Shown: piece after piece, positions 23,307 to 35,562 of the stretch
How the letters are laid out: every line of letters starts with the position of its first letter
How positions within the stretch are numbered: the first letter of the stretch is position 1
Source: Zychaea mexicana
Taxonomy: Eukaryota; Mucoromycota; Mucoromycetes; Mucorales; Lichtheimiaceae
DNA: 64,000 nt
Direction of reading: 5' to 3'
Assembly: GCF_025766255.1 (NCBI RefSeq)
Contig: NW_026516710.1
Span: 62,001 to 126,000 of the forward strand
Notes under the pieces: model-generated
What the model saw: the letters and a program-made list of their open reading frames with translations, nothing else
The model's database searches: none
Told to the model about the DNA's origin: nothing
Translations under genes and position numbers: made by a program

Positions 23307-24540
23307 CTGTTGCCGTGGCAACCAACAAGCAAAGGGAAAGAAAAGAAGAGTGACACTATTGACAGTATACAAACAGATAAATAACATATGGAACGCCTAA
23401 AAAGGTAGACTATCATCGTTCGCCCGCATAGAAAGAAATCGCTAACCAAAATTCAAGTCTCTTGTCCAGCACACACACACGCACAACATATCACACGTCT
23501 TGACGGAGTCCACCACTATAACAAAGCTTCCGGACGAAGTAATGCAAACGGATCAGACCTAACAGAAAGTCAAATTTTCAGATCGTTGGTTTGCTAAAGG
23601 ATAAAAACTGAATAGATTCCTGTAACGTAATTATCGATGGTGTCATTCGCTACCACTGATTCGATCTCTCTGTGCGTGTCTGTATATGTGCACAGACATG
23701 CATGCGGTATTTCAAAGTCTGCTCTGAAACTGGTGATATCAGCTAACAACCAGTGGTATTTATTTAGCTGTCAAATCTTTGAGAAACACTACCTTCTTGC
23801 TGTGGTGCAAAACAATCATCAATTTATTCGACCTGTAGTGTGCGTGTGAATGTCGAAATGTGGGTCCCTCCTAACTCCACATGACGAATAAGCTGATATT
23901 TTATCACTGATCACCCATTAAAATGATAGGCAGCAGCAAGGACAGATCCGTCTATCTCTTTAGAATATTAATTATGCAATTAACCTGCGTCGTATGGATA
24001 CTGTATTAGGTCACAATCTTATCACTAGAGAATCTTTCTTCATTATATAAAAGATTTAAAGAGCTACCGCCTTTTCATCGGTTATCATAAACAATGTAAT
24101 AAAGACAACAAGAAGTATCAAGTACCAAATCTATGGATTGCATTATTCCAACTGGACCCTATCAACAAAAGAGAGTCTATGTGCAGTTTCTATTAAATAT
24201 CGCTGCGATGCTTCGTGAGCGTAGCACATTATGACATCCTTTTGTATATGACCTAAGAATAATGTATGTGTAGCATGATCATCTTCATCCTCCTGTCCGT
24301 CTTCTGTTTTGCTCACATCATCGGTCATCGCCTCTTTTCTTTTTTGCATACACGTGTACACATACATATCGTAATATTATTTGCTCTTCAGGCTTCATTT
24401 CCTTATACAATATTAGATATATATTCAGCAAGACAAAAGCGATCAGGGAACTGGAGAACACAATATATCACCCGGTCCGTGCTGACGATAGTGGCAGTAG
24501 CAATATTAGTACATAGTAGTATAAATAAAATATAGTAGTA
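23307..24540. other. Intergenic, no supported gene
   Basis: May contain the lost 5' part of the Fanzor-like remnant, but no RuvC-I motif was seen. A 74-codon minus-strand ORF at 24143-24367 has a mixed acidic composition (TEDGQEDEDDHA) and no recognisable domain; it is not strong enough to call a gene. Confidence 0.35.
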
Positions 24541-24640
24541 CAGTACTGTAAGGGTAACCCAAAACGATTTCCCTCTGCCCCTCTCAGCTGTCACATGCGG
24601 TTTCACAGAAACGTGAAATGTTTTGGGTCAGATTGCACTG
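24541..24640. repeat. Short inverted-repeat element, about 100 bp
   Basis: The ends are CAGT...ACTG, and inside them ACCCAAAACGATTTC pairs with GAAATGTTTTGGGT near the other end. TA precedes the left end but TC follows the right end. It may be a very small MITE or a hairpin. Confidence 0.35.
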
Positions 24641-25973
24641 TCTATTACACCACCCATCAATCTATTGCTGTGTTGCATCGTGTATGTTTGTATGTCTTTC
24701 ATTGAAAGGATTCAGTCTACTATTCGTAGAACGACGAAAGGTAATTGTGACCAAAGAGTGTGATAGTTGAAGCAGTACATACTAGTATAAAATTTGGTAC
24801 ACTGCTAGTACTGCACCCTGATGGAAGAGTGGGATGCTATCTTTTTCTTCCATTGTAACCCATCAATATATGGTTATTGCGACAGCATCATAATAATCCT
24901 CAGGGGACACATATACTATCATGATGATTTTCTACGAAGATTATCAGCAAGAGAAAAGTACAAGAACATCACACGAGCAAACGCTATTAAGAGATCAGCA
25001 GGATCATACATACTCTAAGACAACAACAGGGTTTCCTTTTCCTAGATACAACCAAAGTAGCGCCATACTATGCCTGCTGGTGTTGTTGCTGTTGTTATTG
25101 CTTAAAAAAAGATGATCATGATATATGATCAAAAGTCATTATGGTCATTATATAAGCAGATATATTATAAGTAACAAGAAGAAAAGGACAAGGGAAGAGC
25201 GCGTGATGTTGTCGCATGTATGTATGCGCATGCGCTCTCTTTTTCTAGTGCTTTTGCTGTTGTGCCTGTGGTATAAAGTGCACAGGGTACCTATTATTTG
25301 GGAAGTAATGTTAAATATATATTTAAGGAAAGCACGAGCACTGAGAACAAGAAAGACAAGTTGTTATAACCCGTAGGTTGTTTTTATAGACGATGATAGC
25401 AGTAAGCAGTAAGCAGCAGCACGTAAAGTGGGTTTGTTTCATCATGGACGCATACCAAACGTGGAGGTTACTCGCGGTTATTCTCAAAATTATGGTGCAT
25501 CAAGTGATGCTGCTTGTCAAACCCACTCTAAATAACACACACACGCTCACAACGTCTTGGCTAACCAATTGGATCGCTGCCCACAGAATTGATTACCCGA
25601 ACTGTTGCTACGAGTGCTTCCTCCCTCCCTCCCCCCCACTGAGAGAACCCCACTTGATGTTCTCTCCCCCCCCACAAAAGCATAGCACACGGCACACGCA
25701 GATATTGTACGGGCAGCAGCAGCAGCAGCACGCACGCCCACCACATCACAAATCGAAGTTCCCTCTCCCTTTCTTATTTTTTTTCCTCTCTTCTTTTCCT
25801 CTCCGTCCGTCCGTCTCTCTCTCTCTCTCTCTCACACCTTCTCGCGGTTCTCTCTCTTTTTCCTTTCTCCTTACACTTTATAACATTATCGACGTATCGC
25901 TCTGTCATTTTGTTTGTCACTGTCCGAAAGCTCATCTTCGCTCATCAACCACCACCGCCACAAGAACCAAATC
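24641..25973. other. Upstream region of the DUF1752 gene
   Basis: About 1.3 kb without a supported gene. The proximal 350 bp are strongly pyrimidine-rich (TCTCTC and CCCTCC runs), probably core promoter and 5' UTR. Confidence 0.4.
25814..25833. repeat. (CT)n microsatellite
   Basis: A pure TC/CT run of about 10 units in the pyrimidine-rich leader upstream of the DUF1752 gene. Confidence 0.9.
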
Positions 25974-26806
25974 ATGACACAATTATTTGAGCAGCCCATG
26001 CTTTCACTGTCGCCTCAGACCATTGACAATATCCATGATGTGGACGATCTAGGCGCAATGTGGACCGGTAATATATATGAGCCGGATCTATTCAAATGTG
26101 TTTAAAATACTAAAGCTCTCGCCACGAACAATTCATCTGTTTTTGTTTTTTTTAAAAAAAACCCCCAGTGTTCACAAAGTGCAAAGCACATTTGGAAAAC
26201 GGACAACGATTGGAAAACATGTCGTGGCGACTATGGTTCCATGAGAAACAAATACACCAAACGCGAAAGAAAGAACAAGAATGCGACGACTACTTTTCAT
26301 ATATCCCAACAACCACGACTACAACAAGTAGCAGTAGTAGCAATAGTAGCAATAGTAAAGCAAACGACAACTATCATCATCGTCATCGTCATCATCGACC
26401 CTCGTTGGAAACCTGTTCTTCTTCTAATACAACTGCCGCAAGTAGTACAAGTAGTAATAGTACTAGTACGAGTAGCTCATCGTCATCATCTTCGGTCACC
26501 TCCGTGTCGAGCCATACATCACACTCTATTAAGCGGTTTATCTCCATGCTATCACCTGGACAGGACGTGTGGTCACACCAACCCCCAACCATCACCGCTC
26601 CGACTACCGCCAATGCCACTACTGCTACTAAAACTACCACTACTACTGCTACTACTACTGTAGAGTCGCATGATCGGCATACAGTCACCAATCAGCAGGC
26701 GCCGGCTGAGCTTGTTCATGAGGTCGTTGTCGCCGAACAACCTCATCAACAGCCGCCACAACATCCATCATCACCCTCAACGTCACCAGTAGCAAATTAT
26801 TCATTA

Positions 26807-26838
<32 letters not shown>

Positions 26839-27451
26839 AAAACCAAAAGTGCTTATTCTTGACGATGATTATGATTATGACGATTACGATGAAGACGAAG
26901 ATAACGACGACGACCTGGATTCACTTGATGACGATATATCGCTAGACGACGATCTAGATTTACTGGATGATGATGATGATGATGAAGAAGAAGGCGATGA
27001 TTACTTTGTAAAACGTGAACCTCATCCATTACCACCGAGCCAGCCTTCACTGTTGTCAGCGATGCTCAATAAGCAGCAGACAACCTCATCATTAACCATC
27101 ACCTCGTGTAATACCAGACCAGACCATCATCATCACCAACAACAACAGCAACAACAACATTATCTACGCAAAGAACTCTCCGACAGTCTGCGACGTAATG
27201 TCCTGTGGGAACATATTCAACAAAAAACGTTTTATCGTCATAATCTTACTACATCTACTACTACTACTACTACTAGCAACAATCTTAATAATAGAAAACA
27301 ACAGCAACAACGTCAACTAGCATCATCATCATCATCATCATTACTATCATTACAAAAGCAACAGCAGCCTTACAATGAGAACAATCCATCCTTAAGTAAG
27401 GACAACAGCAACACTACTACGGGATGGCTGGAAAGTTTTCATGGCTGGTAA
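25974..27451 (+). CDS. DUF1752 (AreA N-terminal type) regulatory protein
   Basis: Exons 25974-26067 and 26169-27451 give about 458 residues. The junction restores the family motif WTVFTKCKAHLENGQRLENM followed by SWRLW, the DUF1752 signature found at the N-terminus of nitrogen GATA factors and related fungal regulators. The rest is low complexity: Ser/Thr runs, a polyglutamine run, a long Asp-rich acidic block near the middle (YDDYDEDEDNDDD and similar), a His/Gln run and a short segment RRNVLWEHIQQKTFY. No GATA zinc finger is present, so DNA binding is not supported; a transcriptional co-regulator is the likely role. The very C-terminus GWLESFHGW looks deliberate and may be a short interaction motif. 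The start is the first ATG after the CT-rich leader and gives the family spacing to the motif. Confidence 0.82.
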
Positions 27452-28045
27452 CAACCCACCCACTTGTAAAGCACACACACACGTTTCTTCTTTTAAAAAG
27501 AGAATAATAAAAAATACGAAAACTTGGCTGTAGGGTGTTATTGTTTGTATGTGCATATGCAGTGGGAGGGGAACCTTAAAAATTGAAAAGTAAACACAAC
27601 AGCGAGAAAATCCTCAACGCCAGCAAAGTTTAACGGTCTTTGTTACAATAATAGCAAGTGCCTCGTGTTGGTTGTTGTTGTTGCTGTGTAATGAATACAA
27701 GATGCAAGTAGAGGCACTTTTTCGCCGGAAATGGCAGTCCTGTCCCTTTGTTGTTGACAGTGCATGTTCTTCATGACCGTGTACTCTGTTGTTGTTTTTT
27801 TTGGTATCATATCATTTGACTTGTTTATTATTACACATGTATTTTATATAAAAGGGATAGCCGTTGTTTGTATCCGTTCCACTCTCATTCTTCCTTATTC
27901 ATCATCATCATCATCATTGCTACTACAACTGCACGGTTCCTCATCCATTTTAAAACAAACTATACAAAACAATACTACAGAGAGAGAGAGAGAGAGAGAG
28001 AGACGAGGGCAGCAAAGGATGATTATATGCTACACATGTTATGAC
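27452..28045. other. Convergent 3' region between the DUF1752 and CIA2 genes
   Basis: No gene. Contains a (GA)n microsatellite at 27979-28003. Confidence 0.5.
27979..28003. repeat. (AG)n microsatellite
   Basis: An uninterrupted AG run of about 12 units in the shared 3' region. Confidence 0.9.
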
Positions 28046-28642
28046 TTAATGTGCTACGGCATCTCGACTGGCAGTGGCGAGACACTGATTGACTACTTCG
28101 AGCAAATGCTTATTTTCCAGTGCCGCCGCTACTCGTTCCTTGTCGTTCAGTTGCTTGTTCACTGCATTTTCCGATTGGTGTGTGCCCTTGCGTACTTTAA
28201 TGTCCACCTATTGAACATTCAAAAATGAGTGTGTTTTTTTGGTTGCATTGTTTTCACTAGATAGCAGCAGAAGTAGTAGTAGTAGTAGTAGTAGTGTGAG
28301 CAACAAGAGACATACCTTGAAACGTTCAGGGAGACTGCGCAAAAGTCGTACCCGAATGCACAGGCCGATCAGTGTAGCCATAGAACAATGAGGAATGGTG
28401 GGTGTGAATTCAACCAAGACATGATTCTCGTCATTGTTGACCGCAATATGTTGTAATTGCGTAACGTTCAGCTGTTCAAGTGTCAGCGGATGCTCAGGAT
28501 CCGAAATGGACCGTAATAATTCATAAACTTCTTCGGAATCAATAGGATCAACTACATCGTCGTCAAAATCGGTCACGGTCTCCACTCGAATGTTGCTGAT
28601 GGAGGGTTGGTAGACGACAGGGTTTGCATTCAACAAGGCCAT
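28046..28642 (-). CDS. CIA2: MIP18 family protein, CIA targeting complex subunit CIA2
   Basis: Two exons, 28642-28316 and 28207-28046, giving about 162 residues, typical for the family. CIA2 (CIAO2B/MIP18 in animals) works with CIA1 and MET18/MMS19 to hand Fe-S clusters to cytosolic and nuclear apo-proteins. Recognised by [31 protein letters not shown] with the reactive Cys, [17 protein letters not shown], and the C-terminal [16 protein letters not shown] and LLEVVNQC. The N-terminus is the usual variable acidic segment. The donor is GTATGT and the acceptor follows TTCAATAG. No anomalies. Confidence 0.95.
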
Positions 28643-29439
28643 TGTATTGATTAATAATAAAAAGGAAAGATAGAGGAATTATCAAGTGAAACGATCTTTC
28701 CGACGGGATAGTTTAAAAAAACAGTTTCGGAGAGAACGATGGCTACTGATTGATCGATTTTGATTTGATTGATGCTACCACTCCCAACACACAAGACACA
28801 ACCAAACAAAAGAAGGCGTGATGATCTTCTCACGAGAATAAACAATCCATGGTCAGCAGCTGCAACCGACCAGAAGGTGTGTTCGGAATCACTGTGTTTG
28901 GACAAAACAGCAGCAATCTGGACCACGGCGGCTTTTTACATGGAGATCAGCTGACTCATTATAGGGCACAACACTAATAACAACGTGCCAAGAAGAGCAA
29001 AAGCGGACGAGTGGGTAGGGGGGGGATGCACGGAATACTACTAGGTAATAACATAATATATTGATGATAGAAATGGAAGGAGCACAACAGAAGAAACGCG
29101 GGGAGAGAAAGAACATATACTGATAGCAAAACAGAGAGGACAGAGAGTTTGATGATGAAAAGAAAAGAAAAATACAAATACGGCTGAACAAAGAAAAAAA
29201 AAATAACAAGACACGAACTACAAAAAAGAAGAATGAGATATGTGAGAGAGAGAGAGAGATACAGACTACGAGTAAAAGAAGAGGGAGAACGAGACAGACA
29301 GAAGGCGTGTGTATGTGTTTCTTGGAAGAGGAGAGAACGTAGAGACAATAGAGAGATGTTGTATATAATAGAAATAGATGCGTTTGGTGTTTTTTGATGT
29401 TTTCAAGTTGTTGTTGTTGTTGTTGTTGCATGTAGATGC
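28643..29439. other. Intergenic between CIA2 and the RRM gene
   Basis: CIA2 promoter and the 3' UTR of the RRM gene. Purine-rich on the plus strand from about 29080 (GAGAGA runs). Long minus-strand ORFs here are simple-sequence artefacts. Confidence 0.45.
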
Positions 29440-31694
29440 TTATTGCGCGTACACTTGGTTGAAGCGCCAGGTTGTTGCGTTGCCCGACTTCTTGTCCAGC
29501 AAAGATCGCGTTGGCGAGAACAGATCGTCCTGCTCCGCCATCAACCCCAATGCATCAGCAGCGTTCGTGCTGCTGTGAGTGCCACTGGCTACAGGAGCAC
29601 CTCGGATTACCGCTGGAGCGTGAGCCGCAAATCCTTCCAATCGTGAGAATTGTTGCTGTTGCATGGCTGCCAGTGCGTGCAAATGCTGTTGCTGTTGCTG
29701 TGGTGGTAATGGGAGTGGCTGCTGCTGCTGCTGTTGTTGTTGTTGTTGTTGTTGTTGCGACATGAGGCTCAGTTCTGCAAAAGGATATTTCTGCTGCTGA
29801 GGTGCTGGATAGAACCCACCATAGTTGCCGAGTGAAGGAGGAGGATGAGGAGGATAGCCTGCAGTAGTGGCTGCTGTTGCTGGTGATCTATAAATAGCAC
29901 ACACACACACACACACCCCAACAAGGCAGGTTGGTACACTAATTCTTCTTTATGCAAACATCAAAAGCAGTATTCTTACCGAGACAGTGCTGCCACCATA
30001 GCTGCTGCTGCTGCGTTATTGCTGGCTGTATGAGGAGGATGAGGCATGGCGGAAGGTTGTTGTTGTTGCTGGTGCTGATGCTGCTGTAAGGATAACGAAG
30101 GAGGAGGAGGAGGAGGAGCGAACGTCGTCGTCGTTGTGGTCGTCGGATGATTATGATTATGATTAGTATTAATAGTGTTGCTGCTGATCGTATTATCGTT
30201 TTGAGAGCGACCCCAGGACAAACGGATTCTCGAGTTGCCAATCTGATATCCGTTCATTTGTTGAATCGCCAGTTCTGCGGAATGACGCATCGCATACTGT
30301 ACAAATCCACACCCTTTTCCAGGTGGAATCTTGACCTGCATGATTTCACCAAATGGGCTGAAATACTGTCGTAATTCATCCTCACGAATGGGTGCTGACA
30401 ATCCGCCTACAAAGACTGTTGTATTCGATGGATCGGCGAATAATGATGCTGCCGCTGTCACTTGTGCTGCCGATACTGCTTGTGCTGCTGCTGCTGCTGC
30501 TGCCGACGAGGCTGTCATCATCGATGGCGATGTTAATGGACTAACAACCGTCGTTGAGGTGGCAGCAGTAGTCATGGGTTGTTGACGTGGAGAACGAGTA
30601 GGCGGCGATGATACGTTGGCAGCAGTGGTCGACGACGTCGTAGAAGTATGCATTCGGTTTTTAGGCGTCGCAACAGAAACTCGGATAGGTCGACTGCCGA
30701 TAATGAATCCTTGCATCTCAATCAATGCGCGTTGTTGGTCGCTTTGGTCTGTGAATCGTACAAAGCCGTAACCGCGTGTTAATCCAGTGCGAGGATCCGT
30801 CATGATTTTGGCTGATTTGCATGATCGATAATTGGCTTGGAACGCGCCCTATTTAATTAAATCGAATTCATTGTTTGAGTTCATGTATATTGACTCGAAT
30901 TTTTTTAAAAGAAAAAAAAAAGGGCTTACTAGGAGGCTCAGTTCGGTACATTCTGGGCTGAGATCACCGACGAAAATGGAATATTCAGGTTGTCTGTCCT
31001 CACTGTGATAGCAAGAAAAAAGAAAAGATCAATAAATGTAACAGATCCTCCTTTTTTTTTAAAAAAATAAAAAAGAAAAAGTTATATCGTCTATCACCAA
31101 TCCCCCCCCCCACCGACGACGAGCGGAAACATACCGTCTGTCAATAAGACCGCCACCCGAGGCCCAGTTCAGTTTGAACTGTTTGTGTGTGTTTGGGATC
31201 AACGATCCGCTGAATGCGTTTAATGCGCGTTGAGCATGGGTGGCCGATCCAAAATCAACAAAGGCATAGCCTGCACTTGCACTATTTTGGTGCATGTGTA
31301 CATGTGTGTTAATATGGGATCTCTATCAGGAAAACGTGTTTGAAAAAAAAAACAAAAAACAAAGAAAGACCACACATACCCTGTCACCTTGTCTCGAATC
31401 ACCTTGACCATGACTTTCTCGTTCAAATTGAACCACAACTGTCGAATGTATTGTTCATCCATCCATGGTTCTAATTCACCCATCCTAATAACAAAAATGT
31501 GGGTTGTTTGGTTGGTTGGTGTGTTAATTTTTCCTGCTTTTGTTTGTTGTTGCTGCTTTGCGAGAGCGCGCGAGAAAATATAAGAATATAGAATCGTACC
31601 AAAGGGTTGTTTTATGAGGCTCCGGAAGAACGATTGAAGAGGAAGACGATGTTGACGGCAACGGCGGCTGTACAAGATCGAATGGAAATGCCAT
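29440..31694 (-). CDS. Three-RRM RNA-binding protein (Nam8/Csx1/TIA-1 type)
   Basis: Exons 31694-31600, 31484-31380, 31281-31135, 31002-30930, 30848-29980, 29887-29440. The first exon ends KTTLW and joins MGELEPWMDEQYIRQLW, the classic RRM1 start. RRM1 ends with SAGYAFVDFGSATHAQRALN. RRM2 runs from YSIFVGDLSPECTE to GLTRGYGFVRFTD. After an Ala/Thr/Ser-rich linker, RRM3 has NTTVFVGGLSAP and GCGFVQYAMRHSAELAIQ. The tail is rich in Pro, Gln and His, with long polyglutamine. This three-RRM order with a Gln-rich tail is that of yeast Nam8/Ngr1 and S. pombe Csx1, which act in U1 snRNP-dependent splicing or mRNA stability. I cannot choose between these roles from sequence. RRM2 is split by two introns. 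Confidence 0.9.
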
Positions 31695-32778
31695 TGTTGA
31701 TTTTGAAGAAAAGAAGGAGAAATAAAGAGAAAAGCCTGGAAAGACTGTTCAGGTACACACACACAAGGTTTTTTTTTTTCGTTGTTAAAACTGGAACTGA
31801 GTTCTAAATGTCTCGACTTCTGTTTTTTTCTTTGTTTACTCCCAAGAGTCTTATTTTACGGATATATCGTATCATGTACTCTGACCGTTGGGTTCTCGTT
31901 TTCTTCAACTACGTATATCGAGTGTTTATGTGTGAGTGCACGAGACGAATAGGATACACGAAACGCTCGGCAACGGGATGACGGGCGGACCGAGCAGCCT
32001 TTATGAAGTCGATGGCCAACACAAAAGAAAAGCGGTAGAGTGCGTTTTAATTTAAATGAGCGAACAGCAAATCAGAAAGCAGAGGAGGGTCACCTAATCC
32101 AGCCGGACCACCCCTTTTTAAAAAATCGCGTGCTTGTTACCGCGCATTTCGACGCGTTGACTGTTTGGCTCACTGTCGCGTAGGAGGATGCCAAAAACGG
32201 CTTCAACAATAGCCAATACTCATAGTCTGGTTGTTCAATCATGTTACGTAGTTTTAGTGCAGGCAGTCAAGCTGTAGTAAAACCGTCCCCTGTTTCTTGA
32301 GAGATGTGTATGTTTATTAGTACAATGAATGAGGTGCTCTGGGCGAGGGGAACTCAATGTATAACGACACAAACTTGAAAATATGCAAACGACGCCTCTG
32401 ACCTTGAGCAAGTCAGAAGGGCACGATTCACAAATGACTTTTCGAGCCGAAGTTCGTAACACATCAGATTGCTGTACTACTATTTAATGAGATTATTAAC
32501 CTTTTCTTAAGACGAGCTTCTAATAAAATGCCTATAACTATCATTTATCAGCATCAGGTCAATATCCAGATCACTCTCTCAATCAAAAAAGCGAGGAGTT
32601 TTGTAATAAGTACTCTTTAAAGACGTGTTGTCCCGCTTATTTATCTTGAACGTGTTAACAAACCACGAATAAATGTTTGTGCTGTGCTTTCGCACACAGT
32701 ATAATTTTCGGCTGTTACATTGGCAGCCCCGGTCTCCCATCAATTTAAAATGTCTCATGTCTCCGATTTCGATGCACG
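31695..32778. other. Intergenic, no supported gene
   Basis: Promoter side of the RRM gene, then about 700 bp with no recognisable gene. Confidence 0.4.
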
Positions 32779-32874
32779 TTATTCGAGATTGTAAAACGCG
32801 TTAGTGACAGCTTCCCAGTAACTCGGGCCAAATAACCCACGTTGTCGTAGTCCCACTGCCGTATAAGTCATATC
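32779..32874 (-). other. Orphan exon-like segment ending in a stop
   Basis: After a TTGGTATAG acceptor, 31 codons read ..TAVGLRQRGLFGPSYWEA.. to a TAA. The composition is protein-like but no family is recognised and no partner exon is visible except the LINE ORF1 next to it. It may be a relic exon. Confidence 0.3.
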
Positions 32875-32942
32875 CTATACCAATGAAAATTGAGAAATGA
32901 CTTACATAACCTCCCACAATCAAGTTTAAGTTAGTATATTTC

Positions 32943-33920
32943 TCAAGTATCTAGTACATAAATCCGAGCTATCATAGAGATGGTACTCTTGGTCTGACGG
33001 TCGGCGTTGCGGCGACGCTTGTTAGTTTTCCCTTTGTAGCTGTTGGGGTTGTCCGGGCAGCCGGCCGAAATGTGCCCGACTTGTCCGCAGGTCCAGCAGG
33101 CACGATGTGCCTGAGGGCGTTCCGGGCAAATGCGAACATGGTGGTCGGGTTTGTGGCAACGCGAGCAATGTAGAGCCATGGAGGCCCAGGTGGCGTAGAA
33201 GCAGTGTTCAGTTGTTTCCCATTGAACACGGTGTGCGAGGTCATAGTAAGGTTGCTCATCTCGTATAGGTTGGCGGTCCAGCACCGCGAAGCCATTGCCT
33301 AAGTACATGCCGGACACGGCGTCTCAATAGATGCCGCAGTCTAATACCTTGCCGTATACGCTGAGGCTGTTGATAATGCCCGCGACTAATGCAGTGTGGT
33401 TCCTGTAGGGGAGATGGGATAGGCGCACTTTCTTGATCTGGGCATCTCCGGATAGAGTGTTGCAGGCGAGAATGATAACGCCGTCTTTAAAGTGAAGTCC
33501 TTGGGTTAAGGCAGCTTGAATCACTTCCGGGTCCTCAGAGTAGAGCTCGATGATAACGCGAGGGCCTTCTTGGATTGATTGCGCACCACAATTCTCGGGG
33601 AACTGCTGGTTGATGGTGGCAAGAATACGCGGGATTGGTTCGGTACGGCTACTAACGTCGAAGTAGACACTGTCTGCTGAGGCGGGTGATCCACCAACAC
33701 GCCAGATGTTGGAATGGATAACCCGAGTAGTGCGGGTGTTGTTTTTATCGTCGAGCAATTCTCTAGTCTCTGATTCTTGTCGCATGAGCGACTGTCGATG
33801 TTTCTGAACGACTTTGGCGTATGAAAGTCGAGGAACGTCGAGTTTTTGCGGTTTTGGGGGCGATTGGGGTGAGGCAGGGCTTGTACCCTGCCGGGTGTGA
33901 TTTTTGTGCGGAAGAGCCAT
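32943..33920 (-). mobile_element. Non-LTR retrotransposon ORF1 (zinc-knuckle gag-like), interrupted
   Basis: From the ATG at 33920 a frame runs to TAG at 32943, broken once by TGA at 33326-33324. The N-terminal half is basic and Pro/Ser/Gln-rich (MALPHKNHTRQG...). The middle holds an RRM-like fold typical of LINE ORF1. The C-terminal half has two perfect CCHC knuckles, CSRCHKPDHHVRIC and CWTCGQVGHISAGC (C-x2-C-x4-H-x4-C). The TGA sits where an Arg codon (CGA) would fit, just before DAVSGMYLGNGFAVLD. No endonuclease or reverse transcriptase ORF2 follows in the roughly 900 bp downstream. It is therefore a decayed LINE fragment, or a captured ORF1-type gene, missing its catalytic half. Confidence 0.75.
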
Positions 33921-35562
33921 GATGCAAATAGATGGAATAACATGGATGAGACGAAATACATAGTATGGGTTTGAAAATTGAAAATGCCAACTTGCTGTAC
34001 TTAGGAAAAACGTCCACATCAACTAGCTTTTATAACTTTAAAACTAATCACACAGAACGAACGCGTCAGAGAATTGATCTTTCAGCGATAACTTGGTGGA
34101 CTTCATTATCGTCACTGTCGACGGTAGCGCAATTGCAATAGTCATACGCAAAATCCGAGATGTACCTTTTTACGCATGATATTCCACGTCTATATAATCA
34201 AGTGTCACATTGAGAGGCAGGAGCTTAGGGTTGGTCCCTCAACAACCATGACATACAACTAAGCTTATATAAAGTCTTTTTGTCCCAGGGAAATATTAGC
34301 GTAGTATACCTCAAATTGCTACATACTCTTTCTTTTGAGCAGTGTTACTATTAAATTGAGCGCAGTGACTTCATATTGATTTAGCCTCTCAACTTTTGAT
34401 GCGACACCATAACCCTTCGTCGGGTACCTTTATCCTCCTTACTGGGAGGATAACACTCTCATTAATTTTGGCTTGAATGCTACAGCGCACAAAATAGCAC
34501 GATCATTTTCTATACAACAAACGCGTCAATGTTTTCCCGTACTTGTGTGCAGCGGAAGCAATTGCAGAAAATTCATGCATCGGGAACTTGCCTTCCCACG
34601 AGTCCTGTACAAACTCTTTACTCCTTCCCCTTCATTCTTTATTAATTCATGACACATTAGCAATAGGTTATCAAAAGAAATGGCAGGTCTTTAAGGTCTT
34701 TAGCTTTAACATGATACTAATATCATGTACAGTTACGACGATAATCGCGGCGGAATATTGCTTTGGAAATTGCCTAGTCTTAAAAAGACGATGCCAGGTT
34801 CCCCTTCACCGTGTCTAAAATTTGTTTCTCCAACAATCGAATCTGAAACATGCAGTTGCGACAGTGCCCTCTTCTTCCTTCTTTTTCAAATAAACTGACT
34901 ATGTTCGTCATTCAGCAAAGAGAGATTCATGTAGAGCAGAGCCGTGGCTATAGAATGATGCCAATATTGATACAATCCTCGAATAATAAACGACGACACT
35001 ATAGCTAATAATGTAGAATGGTCAATGAAAAACGATCGTTTCTCTGCCGCACTGTTGACTGAAACATGCATTGTGCTCTTTCTTAATGTTGACCTCATCG
35101 CCTATGCGCTCGTTCGGCTATTGGACAACAGACGAATCACGCAATTGCCGAAGAATCTAATCGATTGTTCCAATTATTCACAACGAATCTTATATAAAAA
35201 GGTACGCGTACCCACCCATCCATAGTTCTTTGGCCTCTTCTCTTCCGCTTCTTTCTCCTTCTCTTTCTCCTTCTCCTCCTCGTCACCAACTGTACGTATA
35301 ACTCTTGGGAAACGGGATCCATCGCATGGCCGTGCGTGTGGTAGTGTGCATGTCTGTCAAGAAGTATCACGACGACTCACGATCAAATCTCTTGCTTTCT
35401 TTCATTTCTATAGCCGTCTCCTCCTCGGCCTCGCCCGGTTACTGCTTTAAAGGAGGAGAGAACCAAGAGTGTACATGGTGTGTGTCAAAGATGATGATGA
35501 CTGTGCTATTGATTACTCACGATCGAGCCTTAACCAAAAATTCCCTTTTACAAAATAATTAG
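33921..35562. other. Intergenic, no supported gene
   Basis: Upstream of the LINE ORF1, and where a kinase domain would be expected if the FATC exon at 35563 belonged to a full gene. None is visible. The region contains simple C/T-rich sequence at 35225-35285. Confidence 0.4.

Noticed and set aside
24143..24367. Small acidic protein gene
   Set aside because: Single short ORF without splice support, homologue or promoter signal.
28889..29431. 180-codon minus ORF rich in Leu, Ser and Phe
   Set aside because: Composition reflects GA/CT simple sequence in the 3' flank of the RRM gene. No start context or family.
34056..34530. ACGCGT hexamers as MCB boxes
   Set aside because: The hexamer also occurs here and near 32150 with no cell-cycle gene next to it, so single occurrences mean little.
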